Source of the DNA: Burkholderia sp. WP9
GTDB taxonomy: Bacteria; Pseudomonadota; Gammaproteobacteria; Burkholderiales; Burkholderiaceae
Length of the DNA stretch: 64,000 nt
Direction of reading: 5' to 3'
NCBI RefSeq assembly: GCF_900104795.1
Contig: NZ_FNTG01000002.1
Span: 1,054,001 to 1,118,000 of the forward strand
Below are positions 9,222-20,972 of this stretch, piece after piece; position 1 is the first letter of the stretch; every line of letters begins with the position of its first letter. The notes below the pieces were generated by a model. The model searched no databases and was not told the origin of the DNA. It saw nothing but the letters and a program-made list of their open reading frames with translations. Made by a program: the position numbers and the translations under genes.

Positions 9222-10620
9222 TTAACGCGGCCATGCGTAACGCGCTGCGCGAATAGTCGGAGAACGTGAGGAAGGTGCCGCCGAACGGAATATGCCCGCG
9301 ATGCAGCGCGATGCCGTTCATCACCGCGCTCATGCCGAATTCGCGCACGCCGTAGTGCAGATAGTTGCCGCCTCGCAGTCCGTTGTCGTCGGCGTGCACG
9401 TCGACCGAGGTTTTCCAGTTGGTGAGGTTCGAGCCGGTCAGGTCGGCCGAACCGCCCAACAGTTCGGGCAATGCGCGAGCCAGCACGGTGATTGCCTGCT
9501 GCGAGGCCTTGCGGGTTGCAATCGATTCGGCCGCGTGGTCCGCGTCGCGCACCATCGCGCGGACCGCATCGCGCCACTGCGCGGGCAGCGTGCCTTGCGT
9601 GCGGCGCTCGAACTCGGCCGCTTCATGCGGATAGTGCTGGCGATAGGCTGCGAAACGCGTGTTCCAGTCGGCTTCGGCGCTCGCGCCTCGCTCGTTCGCG
9701 TCCCACAGCGCGCGAACCTCTGCGGGCATCGCGAACGGCGCATGCGGCCAACCGAGCACCCGCCGCATGTTCGCGACTTCGTCGGCGCCGAGCGGCGCGC
9801 CGTGTACATCGTGCGTACCCGCTTTTGACGGCGACCCCTTGCCGATCACCGTGCGGCAGCAGATCAGCGTCGGCCGGTCCGTTGCGCGTGCGCGCGCCAA
9901 GGCCTGGTCGACCGCGTCCACGTCGTGTCCGTCCACTTCGCGCACGACATGCCAGCCGTACGCCGCGAAACGCGCCGGGGTGTCGTCGCCGAACCACTGC
10001 GCGACGTGGCCGTCGATCGAGATGCCATTGTCGTCGTACAGCACCGTGAGCTTGTCGAGCTTCAAGGTGCCGGCGAGCGAAGCCGCCTCGTGCGAAATGC
10101 CCTCCATCATGCAGCCGTCGCCGGCAAATACATACGTGCGATGATCGACGATGGAATGGCCGGGCCGGTTGAATTCGCGCGCGAGCAGCGCCTCGGCGAG
10201 CGCCATGCCGACCGCGTTTGCCAATCCCTGCCCGAGCGGGCCAGTGGTCGTTTCGACGCCGGGGGTCACGCCCACTTCAGGATGCCCGGGCGTTTTGCTG
10301 TGCAATTGCCTGAACCGCTTGAGTTCCTCGATCGGCAGGTCGTAGCCGGTGAGATGCAGCAACCCATACAACAGCATGGAGCCGTGCCCGTTCGACAACA
10401 CGAAGCGGTCGCGGTCGGGCCACGCCGGATGACGCGGATTGTGTTTCAGATGCCGGTCCCACAGCGCGACGGCAATCTCGGCCATGCCGAGTGGCATGCC
10501 GGGATGACCAGACTTTGCGGCTTCGACCGCATCGATCGCGAGCATGCGCAGCGCGTCGGCCATCAGCCGGGTTGCGGGTAGTGGGACGGGTAGTGCGACG
10601 GATTCTGCGACGGCACTCAT
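9222..10620 (-). pseudogene. cbbT: Transketolase, N-terminal fragment (cbbT 5' part)
   Basis: The first 465 residues of transketolase are intact. TPP and metal-binding motifs include [31 protein letters not shown] and [15 protein letters not shown]. The frame then runs into the IS element, adds LRLR and stops at 9211. Joined to the 7397-8056 piece the product would be 684 residues, a normal transketolase length. Interrupted as it is, the protein lacks the C-terminal domain and much of the pyrimidine domain and should be inactive. The element may also be polar on cbbA and cbbE. It lies 46 bases downstream of cbbP. Confidence 0.93.
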
Positions 10621-10666
10621 CGAATGTCTCCTTGCTCGAAATGGACGGACCGTGTTGCGCGGCGCC

Positions 10667-11539
10667 TCAGGCGCGCGCCCGACGGTCGACCAGTTGCAGA
10701 ATCATCGGCGTGAAAATCAGCTGCATCGCCAGACCCATCTTGCCGCCCGGCACGACGATCACATTCGGGCGCGACATGAACGAGTCGTGCAGCATGGTCA
10801 GCAGATACTGGAAGTCGATCCCCTTCGAGCGAGCGAAACGGATCACGACGAAGCTCTCGTCCGGCTGCGGAATTTCACGCGCGATAAACGGATTCGATGT
10901 ATCCACCGTCGGCACGCGCTGGAAGTTCACATGCGTGCGCGAGAACTGCGGACAAATGTAGTTCACGTAGTCAGGCATACGCCGCAGGATCGTATCGACC
11001 ACGGCCTCGTGCGAGTATCCGCGCATGGTCTGGTCGCGATGCAGTTTCTGGATCCATTCGAGGTTGATGATCGGCACGACGCCGATCAGCAGATCCGCGT
11101 GCCGCGCAATGTCGATATCGTCGGTCACCACCGCGCCGTGCAGACCTTCATAGAACATCAGGTCCGTGTCGGGCGTCACGTCCTCCCACGGCGTGAAAGT
11201 TCCGGCATCCTGCTTGTAGAGCCGCGTTTCGGGTTCGTCATGCACGTAGTGGCGCAACCTTCCGGTGCCGTTCTCGCCGTAACTGGCGAACAGGGACTCG
11301 AGCTCTTCGAGGAGATTCGCTTGCGGTCCAAAATGGCTGAAATTCGGCGCGCCATCCCGCTCGTGCTCTTTCATGGCCTCGCGCATGCCGTTGCGGTCAT
11401 AACGATGAAAAGCATCGCCTTCCACGATCTGCGCGTTGATCTTTTCGCGCCGGAAAATATGGGTGAAGCTCTTCATCACGGTCGTTGTGCCGGCGCCGCT
11501 CGAACCGGTTACCGCGATGATCGGGTGTTTGACTGACAT
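10667..11539 (-). CDS. cbbP: Phosphoribulokinase
   Basis: This 290-residue proteobacterial-type PRK starts [21 protein letters not shown], with the P-loop GSSGAGTTT at about residue 12. [11 protein letters not shown] contains the catalytic Asp region and [12 protein letters not shown] the ribulose-5-P site. The start at 11539 fits the family, and upstream frame extension to 11677 is unsupported. It phosphorylates ribulose-5-P to RuBP, a reaction specific to the Calvin cycle. It lies between cbbF and cbbT. Confidence 0.95.
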   Translation of the reverse strand: MSVKHPIIAVTGSSGAGTTTVMKSFTHIFRREKINAQIVEGDAFHRYDRNGMREAMKEHERDGAPNFSHFGPQANLLEELESLFASYGENGTGRLRHYVHDEPETRLYKQDAGTFTPWEDVTPDTDLMFYEGLHGAVVTDDIDIARHADLLIGVVPIINLEWIQKLHRDQTMRGYSHEAVVDTILRRMPDYVNYICPQFSRTHVNFQRVPTVDTSNPFIAREIPQPDESFVVIRFARSKGIDFQYLLTMLHDSFMSRPNVIVVPGGKMGLAMQLIFTPMILQLVDRRARA

Positions 11540-11603
11540 GCGCTTGTCTCCGGATAGTAGTGTTCTGGTCGGCCGCGCTTCGCGAGCCTGGGTATTCGGA
11601 CCG

Positions 11604-12731
11604 CTAAGCGGTGAAACCCGGCAGGAACAGCGAGCGCCGGCTGAAAAGCGGTGAGCTGAAGGGTTGATCCTCGCCACGGTCGTATTCGCCGTGATAGCGG
11701 CCGATGCGCTCCACCTCGTTCTTCGAGCCGAGAATCACCGGCACGCGTCCATGCAGCGCGCGCGGCACCACGTCGAGAATGCGCTCGCGCCCGGTGATCG
11801 ACAGACCGCCTGCCTGTTCGACGAGAAAGCTCATCGGGCTGGCTTCATACAGAAGCCGCAAGCGCCCTTCCATAGCCGCCGTCTTCGAGTCGCGCGGGTA
11901 CATGAACACGCCGCCGCGCATGAGGATGCGATGCACCTCGGCGACCATCGAGGCGATCCAGCGCATGTTGAAGTCGCTCGCGCGGCATCCGCTGCGCCCG
12001 TCCTTGCATTCCTGCACATAGCGGCGCACCGGCGGTTCCCAGAACCGTTCGTTGGACGCGTTGATCGCGAACTCGACGGTGTCTTCGGGAATTCGGATAT
12101 TCGAATGCGTGAGCACGAAGTTGCCGATGTCGCGCTCCAGTGTGAAGCCATGCGTACCGTTGCCGACCGAGAGCACGAGCATGGTCGATGGGCCGTAGAC
12201 GGCGTAACCCGCCGCCACCTGTTCGCGGCCCGGCCGCAAAAACGCGGACTCGCCGATCGTGCCGCGCGGCTCGCCCGCGTTGCCGTCCACGCTGCCATCG
12301 CCATTGCGCAGCACCGAAAAGATCGACCCCACCACACCGTTGATGTCGATATTCGACGAACCGTCGAGCGGATCGAAGGCGAGCAGATAGTCGCCGCGCG
12401 GGTAGCCAGGCGGAATCGAATAGACGCTCTCCATTTCCTCGGACGCCATCGCCGCCAGCAGTCCGTCCCATTCGCATTGCTGCACGAAGATTTCGTTGGT
12501 CGCGACATCGAGTTTCTTCTGCTCTTCGCCGTGCGTGTTGAGACTTTGCGCGGAACCGTAGTTGCCGCCGAGCGCGCCTTTGGTGAGCATCGCGGAGATC
12601 GACTTGATCGCGGCGGCGACGTCGATCAGGAGCGCCGAGAGGCCGGCGTTACGTACCGTCCCCGCCGAACTGGGCTGGCGGTCGAGGGTGTCGATCAGAA
12701 ACTTCGAAAGCGTCGTACGTCCGTCTTGCAT
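11604..12731 (-). CDS. cbbF: Class I fructose-1,6-bisphosphatase
   Basis: The protein has 375 residues, slightly long. [14 protein letters not shown] opens the protein. The FBPase metal-site motifs are ASEEMESVY and [20 protein letters not shown], followed by [18 protein letters not shown] near the C-terminus. It hydrolyses fructose-1,6-P2 (and sedoheptulose bisphosphate in many cbb-encoded forms). It is part of the cbb operon between cbbX and cbbP. Confidence 0.95.
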   Translation of the reverse strand: MQDGRTTLSKFLIDTLDRQPSSAGTVRNAGLSALLIDVAAAIKSISAMLTKGALGGNYGSAQSLNTHGEEQKKLDVATNEIFVQQCEWDGLLAAMASEEMESVYSIPPGYPRGDYLLAFDPLDGSSNIDINGVVGSIFSVLRNGDGSVDGNAGEPRGTIGESAFLRPGREQVAAGYAVYGPSTMLVLSVGNGTHGFTLERDIGNFVLTHSNIRIPEDTVEFAINASNERFWEPPVRRYVQECKDGRSGCRASDFNMRWIASMVAEVHRILMRGGVFMYPRDSKTAAMEGRLRLLYEASPMSFLVEQAGGLSITGRERILDVVPRALHGRVPVILGSKNEVERIGRYHGEYDRGEDQPFSSPLFSRRSLFLPGFTA

Positions 12732-12757
12732 GGCGATCTCCTGAGGATTGTTTTCGT

Positions 12758-13807
12758 TTAGCCTGGCGGCGCCGGCACGGCGCGCGTTGCATGAGGGGAC
12801 GCAGGCGCCCCGGCGTTTGCGGCGAGCGGTTCAGTGAACACGCGGCTCGCACGCACGTCGGCTGCGGCGATCAGGGTGAGCGCGGCTGCGTCGATCGGCG
12901 CGCCGCCTTGCATCGCCGTGGCGAACAGACGATTGGCCTGGCGCAGCCTTGAGCGATCGAGCGCATTGCGCACCGAGCGGGCGTTGGCGAAATTCGCCTG
13001 GCGGGTGCGCAGGGCGAGATAGTCCGCGAAAGCGCGCCGCGAATCGCCGTCGAAACGGTAGTGCATCGTCGCGAGCATGCGCTCGGCAATGTCGAGCAGT
13101 TCCGCGCCGTCGTAGTCGGGAAACGTGATGTGATGCGCAATGCGCGAGCGAAAGCCCGGATTGCTCTCGAAGAACACTTCCATGCGATCCGCGTATCCGG
13201 CCAGAATCACCACCAGATCGTCGCGCTGGTTTTCCATGGTCTGAAGCAGGATTTCGATCGCCTCCTGACCGTAATCGCGTTCGTTTTCCGGGCGGTACAG
13301 GTAATAGGCTTCGTCGATAAACAGCACGCCGCCCATCGCGCGTTTCAGTACATCGCGCGTTTTCGGCGCGGTATGGCCGATGTACTGGCCGACCAGATCG
13401 TCGCGCGTTACTGAAACCAGATGATTGCGGCGAATGTAGCCGAGCCGGTGCAGCACTTCGGCCATGCGCAGCGCGACGGTGGTCTTGCCCGTGCCGGGAT
13501 TGCCCGAGAAGCACATATGCAAGGTGGGCGCGCCGCTCGCGAGACCGAGCGAATCGCGCGCGCGCTCAACCAGCAGATGCGCCGCGATCTCGCGAATGCG
13601 GGTCTTCACCGGAATGAGCCCGACCAGATCGCGGTCGAGTTCGGCGAGCACGTCGCCGATGCCGGAATCGCGATAGAGCGCGGCGAGATCGACCTGCGGC
13701 GCTGGCGCGCGCCTGTCGTGCAGCGCGACAGCGGCAGCGTCCCGCTCTGCGGAAAACGGCGCGTTCGTGTCCGGCGCGTTCGTGTCGATGGCGGCAGCTT
13801 CGGTCAT
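12758..13807 (-). CDS. cbbX: Red-type RuBisCO activase CbbX
   Basis: This AAA+ protein has 349 residues. The conserved core begins [21 protein letters not shown]. Walker A is [12 protein letters not shown], the pore-loop region is [14 protein letters not shown], and Walker B is [13 protein letters not shown]. The start is ATG 13807 with GAAGGAG upstream; the GTG at 13813 lies between them. The first 40 residues are an Ala/Asp/Asn-rich non-conserved tail with a repeated TNAPDTNAP. CbbX remodels inhibited red-type RuBisCO. It is directly downstream of cbbS, as usual. Confidence 0.95.
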   Translation of the reverse strand: MTEAAAIDTNAPDTNAPFSAERDAAAVALHDRRAPAPQVDLAALYRDSGIGDVLAELDRDLVGLIPVKTRIREIAAHLLVERARDSLGLASGAPTLHMCFSGNPGTGKTTVALRMAEVLHRLGYIRRNHLVSVTRDDLVGQYIGHTAPKTRDVLKRAMGGVLFIDEAYYLYRPENERDYGQEAIEILLQTMENQRDDLVVILAGYADRMEVFFESNPGFRSRIAHHITFPDYDGAELLDIAERMLATMHYRFDGDSRRAFADYLALRTRQANFANARSVRNALDRSRLRQANRLFATAMQGGAPIDAAALTLIAAADVRASRVFTEPLAANAGAPASPHATRAVPAPPG

Positions 13808-13862
13808 GGCCACTCCTTCTGCTCATGGCGGTTCATCGAGCCTCGCATTGCGAGGCCATCTT

Positions 13863-14291
13863 CTAATGCGCCGGCCCGTATCGCTCACCCGACGGCCGGT
13901 CGCCCGCGTAGCCCGACAACCCGTAACGCTGCACCCGTCCCGGGCCGTCCTGACGCGTCAGGCGGAACCCTGGCTCCCCGTCCGGACGGTTGACGATGAA
14001 CGACAGCCGCATCGTCTCGAAGCCGCGCACCGAGTCGAATGCGTTGATCTTGATGTAGTGCTGCGGCTGCGCCTCGCGGCACGCCTTCACTTCCTGCATC
14101 ACGCCGGCCGCATCGTGCAGATCGAACATCGGCAGGCCCCACATTTCCCAATAGGTGTTGCGCGGATGCGGGTCGTCGGTGAATTCGACCGAACAGGCCC
14201 AGCCCTGGCGCAGCGCATAGTCGATCTGCAAGCCGATCTCCTCGTCGGTCAATTCCGGCAAGAAGGAAAACGTGCCCTGTGTAATACGCAT
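13863..14291 (-). CDS. cbbS: RuBisCO small subunit, form IC (red type)
   Basis: A protein of 142 residues. [19 protein letters not shown] and [33 protein letters not shown] are typical red-type sequences. The C-terminal extension ([33 protein letters not shown]) corresponds to the red-type hairpin tail, split here only by description. It follows cbbL after 109 bases. Confidence 0.95.
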   Translation of the reverse strand: MRITQGTFSFLPELTDEEIGLQIDYALRQGWACSVEFTDDPHPRNTYWEMWGLPMFDLHDAAGVMQEVKACREAQPQHYIKINAFDSVRGFETMRLSFIVNRPDGEPGFRLTRQDGPGRVQRYGLSGYAGDRPSGERYGPAH

Positions 14292-14400
14292 GACGTACCT
14301 CGTTGATGAATGCAGCGTTCGGAACGGCGCCGACAGTCTCCCGCGCAGTGCGGCGGCACTGCGGTCAGACCTGCGCGGAGAATCTTCAAATACCCGCCGC

Positions 14401-16373
<1,973 letters not shown>

Positions 16374-16448
16374 ATGCAATGGACGACTCCGAGCTACACC
16401 GATATGCGTTTTGGTTTCGAAATCACGATGTATATCGCTACGCGTTAA
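16374..16448 (+). CDS. pqqA: PQQ precursor peptide PqqA
   Basis: A 24-residue peptide beginning MQWTTPSYTDMRFGFEIT. Glu16 and Tyr20, which PqqE cross-links to build PQQ, are in place, with the MYIATR tail. The ribosome site GGAGGAAG lies 6 bases upstream. It is separated from pqqBCDE by about 12 kb, with the H4MPT/fhc genes between, so it is expressed independently, as expected of a peptide needed in excess. Confidence 0.95.
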   Translation: MQWTTPSYTDMRFGFEITMYIATR

Positions 16449-16454
16449 GCCCGC

Positions 16455-16477
16455 AAGGGCCGCGAGACGCGGCCCTT
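16455..16477 (+). terminator. Strong hairpin after pqqA
   Basis: AAGGGCCGC and GCGGCCCTT form a perfect 9-bp stem around a GAGAC loop, starting 7 bases after the pqqA stop. There is no T-run, so it is more likely an mRNA 3'-end stabiliser or attenuator than a classical terminator. Such hairpins after pqqA are common and keep the short message abundant. Confidence 0.7.
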
Positions 16478-16549
16478 CTGCGGATTGGTGGGTTAATCCC
16501 TAGCTAGACGGCCGGCCTTTCGGCGCTGCCAGGACACGCGTTCCCAGCC

Positions 16550-17149
16550 ATGATCCACGAAACGATCGTCACCACGGCAGCGTGCGATGGCCGTCCTCAT
16601 ATCGCGCCGATGGGAGCCCGTTATGAGGGCGACTTCGTCATCCTTTCCCCTTTTCGTCCTTCGGTGACGCTCGACAATATCGTCGCATCGCGCGCGGCGG
16701 TACTGAACTTCACCACGGACGTTCGCATCTTCGCCGGCTGCGTCACGCATTGCGCCACCGATTGGCCGACGCTCGCGGCAAGCCGCGTGGCTAGCATCAG
16801 GCTCGCCGAATCGCTCGCGCATGCGGAACTCGAACTCGACGAACTGCGCGACGACAAGGAGCGCCCGGTGCTGCGCATGAAATGCGTGCACCGCGAAAAC
16901 CATGCGCCGTTCGGCGGCTTTAACCGCGCCCAGGCCGCGGTGGTGGAAGGTGCGATTCTCGTCAGCCGGCTTTTCATGCTGCCCGCCGACAAGGTGGACC
17001 GCGAAATGGCCTACCTGCAGATCGCCATCGACAAAACCGCTGGCGAGGTCGAACTCACCGCCTGGAGCTGGCTCACGGCCGCGATCGCGCGGCACCGCGA
17101 CAATCTCGCAGCTTCCGGCGGTTCGGCCGCCGAACTCGTATCCCACTAG
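16550..17149 (+). CDS. DUF447 family protein of the H4MPT cluster
   Basis: The protein has 199 residues. It is built like a flavin-reductase split barrel, with GRPHIAPMGARYEGDFVILS followed by VLNFTTDVRIFAGCVT and DWPTL. DUF447 genes travel with methanopterin and methylofuran genes in methylotrophs and archaea, but I know of no established activity. Downstream of pqqA and 26 bases from mfnB, it is probably co-transcribed with mfnB. An FMN-binding redox or cofactor-assembly role is inference only. Confidence 0.8.
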   Translation: MIHETIVTTAACDGRPHIAPMGARYEGDFVILSPFRPSVTLDNIVASRAAVLNFTTDVRIFAGCVTHCATDWPTLAASRVASIRLAESLAHAELELDELRDDKERPVLRMKCVHRENHAPFGGFNRAQAAVVEGAILVSRLFMLPADKVDREMAYLQIAIDKTAGEVELTAWSWLTAAIARHRDNLAASGGSAAELVSH

Positions 17150-17175
17150 CCCTTCCCGTGTTTCGGAGAATCTCG

Positions 17176-17919
17176 ATGACCGCATTGCTCGCGAGCGTCC
17201 GCTCGGACGACGAGGCGTTCGACGCCGCCCAGGCCGGCGCCGACCTGATCGACCTGAAGGAGCCGAACGCGGGTGCGCTCGGCGGTGTGTCGATTAGCGA
17301 CATCACGCGGATCGCGCGCCGGCTGCGCGCCCATTACCCGGTCAAGCCGATCAGCGCGACGATTGGCGACGTGCCGTCGGCCGCACTGGACGAGATCGCC
17401 ACACGCGTCATCGAAGTCAGCGGCGCGGGCGTCGATTATGTGAAAGTGGGCGTGACGCCCGGACCGGGCGCGCGGCGCTGCCTCGATCAACTGGCCAGCC
17501 TGCCGGCGGCGGTCGTGCCCGTGCTGCTGTGCGACGGCGGCATGGACGGCGAGCTGGTCGCTTACGCGGCCACGCTCGGCTTCGTGGGCGTGATGTTCGA
17601 CACGTCCGGCAAAGACGGCAGCACGCTGTTCGACCAAGTGGATAGCGACACGCTCGCGCAGTGGCTGCGGATCACACGCGAGCGCGGCGCCATGAGCGGC
17701 ATTGCCGGTTCGCTCGGCTGGGCGCAGTACGACCAGATTCGTGCGCTCGCGCCGGATGTGGCGGGTTTTCGCACGGCGCTCTGTGTCGATGGACGGCGCT
17801 CGCGGCTCGATCCGCAACGCGTCGCGCAATGGGCCGCCGCGCTGCATCGTCCTGCGGGCGAGGTGAGCGGCGCCGTTGCCGCAGCGGATGCGAGCGCCGC
17901 GGGCGTGGCCCATTTCTAA
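17176..17919 (+). CDS. mfnB: (5-formylfuran-3-yl)methyl phosphate synthase MfnB
   Basis: A 247-residue TIM barrel of the DUF556/MfnB family. MTALLASVRSDDEAFDAAQ, ADLIDLKEPNAGALGGVS and VDYVKVGVTP carry the conserved Lys residues (Schiff-base and catalytic) and Asp. MfnB condenses two glyceraldehyde-3-P molecules to the furan phosphate that starts the methanofuran/methylofuran pathway. ATG 17176 follows CGGAGA; a GTG at 17158 is a less likely start. It is convergent with mfnE. Confidence 0.88.
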   Translation: MTALLASVRSDDEAFDAAQAGADLIDLKEPNAGALGGVSISDITRIARRLRAHYPVKPISATIGDVPSAALDEIATRVIEVSGAGVDYVKVGVTPGPGARRCLDQLASLPAAVVPVLLCDGGMDGELVAYAATLGFVGVMFDTSGKDGSTLFDQVDSDTLAQWLRITRERGAMSGIAGSLGWAQYDQIRALAPDVAGFRTALCVDGRRSRLDPQRVAQWAAALHRPAGEVSGAVAAADASAAGVAHF

Positions 17920-17999
17920 GGCGCGCTTGCCGCTTGCGCATGTCGTTGCAAGTCGTCGCATTTCGCTGCACGGACGGCGACACGCAACGCGGCCGGGCG

Positions 18000-18590
18000 C
18001 TAGCTCACCGGCGTATTCAGCAGCCGGTCGCGCATCAACGCGACATTGTCCTTGTTGAGCAGTTCGACCACGTAGTTGGCTTCGTTCACATAGTCGACGA
18101 AACACCGGTCGACCACGCCGCTCGCGGCCAGCGTCTCGAGCCGCTCGCCCTCGGAGATCGGGCATGACTTCACCACGATCAGCCGCTCGGCGTTGAGCAT
18201 CGTCGAGAGCCATGCGGCGAGGCTGTCCGAGGTGGTGTCCCAATTGCTCATCGCGTCCGGCGTGTCGCGCATCAGCGCGGTCGGCACCCATACGGCGACA
18301 TGGCCGTCGCGCAGCGCGCGGCGGATCTTCGCCTCGCTCGAAGCGAGCACGAGTTCAGGCAACACCCCTTGCATGAGAATCGCGTATTGCGTCATGGCGA
18401 GCAGACACATGTTATGGGCGGCCAGATCGTCGAAGCGCCACTCGCTCTGGTATTGCCGCACCTTGTCCGCGAAATCGCCGCCACCGGGCACGATGACCAC
18501 GCGCCCGCCCCCCACTTCACAGAGCTCGGTGAGCCAGTGGCGCAGCGTCGGCTCGTGACTCAGGCTGCCCCCGATCTTGACCACCCACAT
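18000..18590 (-). CDS. mfnE: Amino-acid-kinase-fold protein, MfnE-like furan phosphate kinase
   Basis: A protein of 196 residues. MWVVKIGGSLSHEPTLRHWL is the amino-acid kinase N-terminus (K and GGS for ATP phosphate), RVVIVPGGGDFAD the substrate loop, and WDTTSDSLAAWLS the nucleotide region. In archaea MfnE makes the diphosphate of (aminomethyl)furan-methanol phosphate for coupling by MfnF. It is the last of three leftward genes, mfnD-mfnF-mfnE. Assignment rests on fold and context. Confidence 0.78.
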   Translation of the reverse strand: MWVVKIGGSLSHEPTLRHWLTELCEVGGGRVVIVPGGGDFADKVRQYQSEWRFDDLAAHNMCLLAMTQYAILMQGVLPELVLASSEAKIRRALRDGHVAVWVPTALMRDTPDAMSNWDTTSDSLAAWLSTMLNAERLIVVKSCPISEGERLETLAASGVVDRCFVDYVNEANYVVELLNKDNVALMRDRLLNTPVS

Positions 18591-18742
18591 GACCGTTGTC
18601 CTCGCTTCCGATTGACTGCATTTGCCTGCTGTTTGCTCAATTGCGTGACACGTCTGCCTGTTGCGCCGCGTCTGGCAGCGGCTTTTCCGCCTCGCGCGGC
18701 AAACCTGCGCCACGCCGAGTCGTTCGCCTCAAGTCGTTCGCC

Positions 18743-19882
18743 TCACGCCGCCCGCGGCGCCGCGCCGCGGTTTCCGTCGATGGCATCGCTCTGCTGCAAC
18801 GCCGCCAGCAATGCCACCGCCACACTCGGCGCGCACGTCGCGGCCCAGTCCAGGCGGCTCGCCGGCACCGCCGCCAGCGCGCCGAAATCGATGTAGCCAC
18901 GCGCCTCTTCGCGCGCCAGCGCCGCCGCGAGAAAACGTCCGCAGCCGGCGCCCACCAGCGGCGCGGCGGCGAGTTCAGGGTGCGCCGCCGTCACGCGCGC
19001 CAGATTCACGCCGATTTCGCGCATCTGCAACTCGCGCCAGCGGAGCGCGAACCTGCGCCATTCGGCCGGGTCCGCTTCATGGGCATCCCGGCCGATCATC
19101 CGCGCGAGCCGTGTGCGGCTTGCGCTCTGCGTCTTCGGTCCCTGGTCGGCGCTCGGGTAAAGGTCGTACTGCGGCGCCAGTTCACCCGTGAGCCGGTAGA
19201 CGTCCGCCGTGGTCGCAAACCATTCGTTCATCACGTTGACGGCCGCCCCGGCGAATTCGATGCGCTGCGCGATACCGCACAACGGCGTGCGCACCACGCC
19301 CTGGTACACGAGTTCGCCCGTGGCGAGCCGCCCGGCATCGGTCGCGGCACGCGCGACGACACAGCCGCCCGCGAGCGGAATGATGTCGGTGGTGGTGCTG
19401 CCGATGTCGACGAGCAGCGCGTCGGATACGCGTGCCGCCACCCAGCGCGCGGTCGCGAGCCAGTTCGCCGAGGCGACGCTGCGCCAGCCGGCCGCGCAGG
19501 TCTGCGGCGTAAGCCAGCCTGCGTCGCCGGCGTAGAAGCGCAGCCGCGGCCCGAGCCGCTGCGCCAGCGCGGCGGCGATCGCCCGCACGCCTTGCGCGCG
19601 GTCCTCGAACAGGTCGACCATCTCGCCGGTCATTGTCACCGCGTGTTGCGCGGCCGCTGTCTGCGCGGCGGGCCAGCGTTCGAAGACGAGGTCGATGGTT
19701 CGCTCGAGATGGTCGAGCCCCTGCCACAGCGGACACGCCCATTGCGCGATGTCGAGCACGGCGCCGTGGGCATCGGTCATCGAAACCTTGACGTGCGCGC
19801 CGCCGACATCCCAGCCGAATATCGGCGCGCGTTGTTCCGTCGTGGGGGTTGCATGCTTAACCGTGACATGCGCGGCGCTCAT
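18743..19882 (-). CDS. mfnF: Hydantoinase/oxoprolinase-family protein, MfnF-like
   Basis: The protein has 379 residues and an ASKHA-type fold. IFGWDVGGAHVKVSM is the phosphate-1 motif, DALLVDIGSTTTDIIPL is the phosphate-2 motif, and GAGCGRFLAA follows later. This is the 'H4MPT-linked C1 transfer pathway' hydantoinase-like family. Its archaeal member MfnF joins the furan diphosphate to glutamyl-tyramine. ATG 19882 overlaps the mfnD stop by 4 bases, so translation is coupled. Confidence 0.82.
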   Translation of the reverse strand: MSAAHVTVKHATPTTEQRAPIFGWDVGGAHVKVSMTDAHGAVLDIAQWACPLWQGLDHLERTIDLVFERWPAAQTAAAQHAVTMTGEMVDLFEDRAQGVRAIAAALAQRLGPRLRFYAGDAGWLTPQTCAAGWRSVASANWLATARWVAARVSDALLVDIGSTTTDIIPLAGGCVVARAATDAGRLATGELVYQGVVRTPLCGIAQRIEFAGAAVNVMNEWFATTADVYRLTGELAPQYDLYPSADQGPKTQSASRTRLARMIGRDAHEADPAEWRRFALRWRELQMREIGVNLARVTAAHPELAAAPLVGAGCGRFLAAALAREEARGYIDFGALAAVPASRLDWAATCAPSVAVALLAALQQSDAIDGNRGAAPRAA

Positions 19883-20958
19883 GGCTGGGCTCCACAGGCA
19901 CACGGCGCGCCATGGTTGCGCGCCGCCGGACCGGATCGCTCGATGCGCACGCCGTGCGCATCGAGCAGCGTGCGTGCGAGATTGCCGCCCAGCGCCTCGG
20001 AAAGGCCGGCATACGCGACGGTCAGCCGCGGATTGACCTCGATCACAACCGGCCCGCGCTGCGGATGCCACACCACGTCGATGCCGACAAAGCCGCGCAA
20101 GCCCGGCATCGCCTTCGCGACGCGTTGCGCGAGCACGTCGAGCATGCGGCCCTGGTCGCCGGCCGGATCGATCTGGTTAACCGTCACGCCGTCGAATTCG
20201 ACGATGCGCGGTTGCTGCCCCGCATCGCCTGCGCTCAAGCTGATTTGCTGACGGTTGATGCTCACGAGTTCCACGCCCTCGGCGCGGCAGACGAGCGAAA
20301 GGCTGAGCGGTTCGCCTTCGACCCATGACTGCAGTACGGGTTTGCGTGCGGCGGCCGCGCGGGCTTCGTATTCGGCGCAGGCGTCGACGAAATTGTCGAA
20401 CACGAAGGTATCGAGACCGCCCGCGCCGTCGTCGGGTTTCACGACCCAACGCTCGCCGCGCCGCTCATCGGCCTGTGCCGGTTCGGCCTGTCCGGGTTCG
20501 ATCTGTCCGGGTTCGATCGCAGGCGTGGTGGCGATGCCATGCGCCGCGAGGCACGCCGCCGTCGCGCTCTTGCTCGACGCCACGCGGATCGCTTCTTTCG
20601 CGCAGCCGAGCCAGCGCGCCGCGCCCACCGCATCGTACAGACGCAGCAGCAGCCCATCGCATTCCGGCGCGATGATCCACGCGTAATCGTGCTCACGCGC
20701 CGCACGCGCGACGAAAGCCGTCATCGACTCCCCTTGCGCGGCCCTACAATGAGCGAGCGCCGGGTCGACGGTTTCGAAGCGCGAACTCGCGAAGCTCACT
20801 CGCACACCGTCGAGTTCGCGCAGGTCGTTCGCGAGCGCGTCGCGCATCACCCGGCCTTCGACGATCAGCGCGCTCAGGTCGGCGAGACTCGCCGCGCCGG
20901 CATGCGCCGGGTCGATACCGCCGCCGGTGAGATACTCGAAGACAAAGATCTTGGTCAA
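19879..20958 (-). CDS. mfnD: ATP-grasp ligase, MfnD-like (tyramine/tyrosine-glutamate ligase)
   Basis: The protein has 359 residues. MTKIFVFEYLTGGGIDP is the family's start, GERWVVKPDDGAGGLDTFVF the ATP-grasp nucleotide site, and PVVIEVNPRLTVAYAGLSEA the metal site. MfnD adds glutamate to tyramine in methanofuran synthesis; bacterial methylofuran carries a tyrosine-like unit, so the substrate may differ. A short insert with IEPGQIEPGQAEPAQ derives from a 15-base DNA duplication. Only 14 bases separate its start from the divergent HisA-like gene. Confidence 0.83.
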   Translation of the reverse strand: MTKIFVFEYLTGGGIDPAHAGAASLADLSALIVEGRVMRDALANDLRELDGVRVSFASSRFETVDPALAHCRAAQGESMTAFVARAAREHDYAWIIAPECDGLLLRLYDAVGAARWLGCAKEAIRVASSKSATAACLAAHGIATTPAIEPGQIEPGQAEPAQADERRGERWVVKPDDGAGGLDTFVFDNFVDACAEYEARAAAARKPVLQSWVEGEPLSLSLVCRAEGVELVSINRQQISLSAGDAGQQPRIVEFDGVTVNQIDPAGDQGRMLDVLAQRVAKAMPGLRGFVGIDVVWHPQRGPVVIEVNPRLTVAYAGLSEALGGNLARTLLDAHGVRIERSGPAARNHGAPCACGAQP

Positions 20959-20972
20959 AGGAACGCGCCCCT

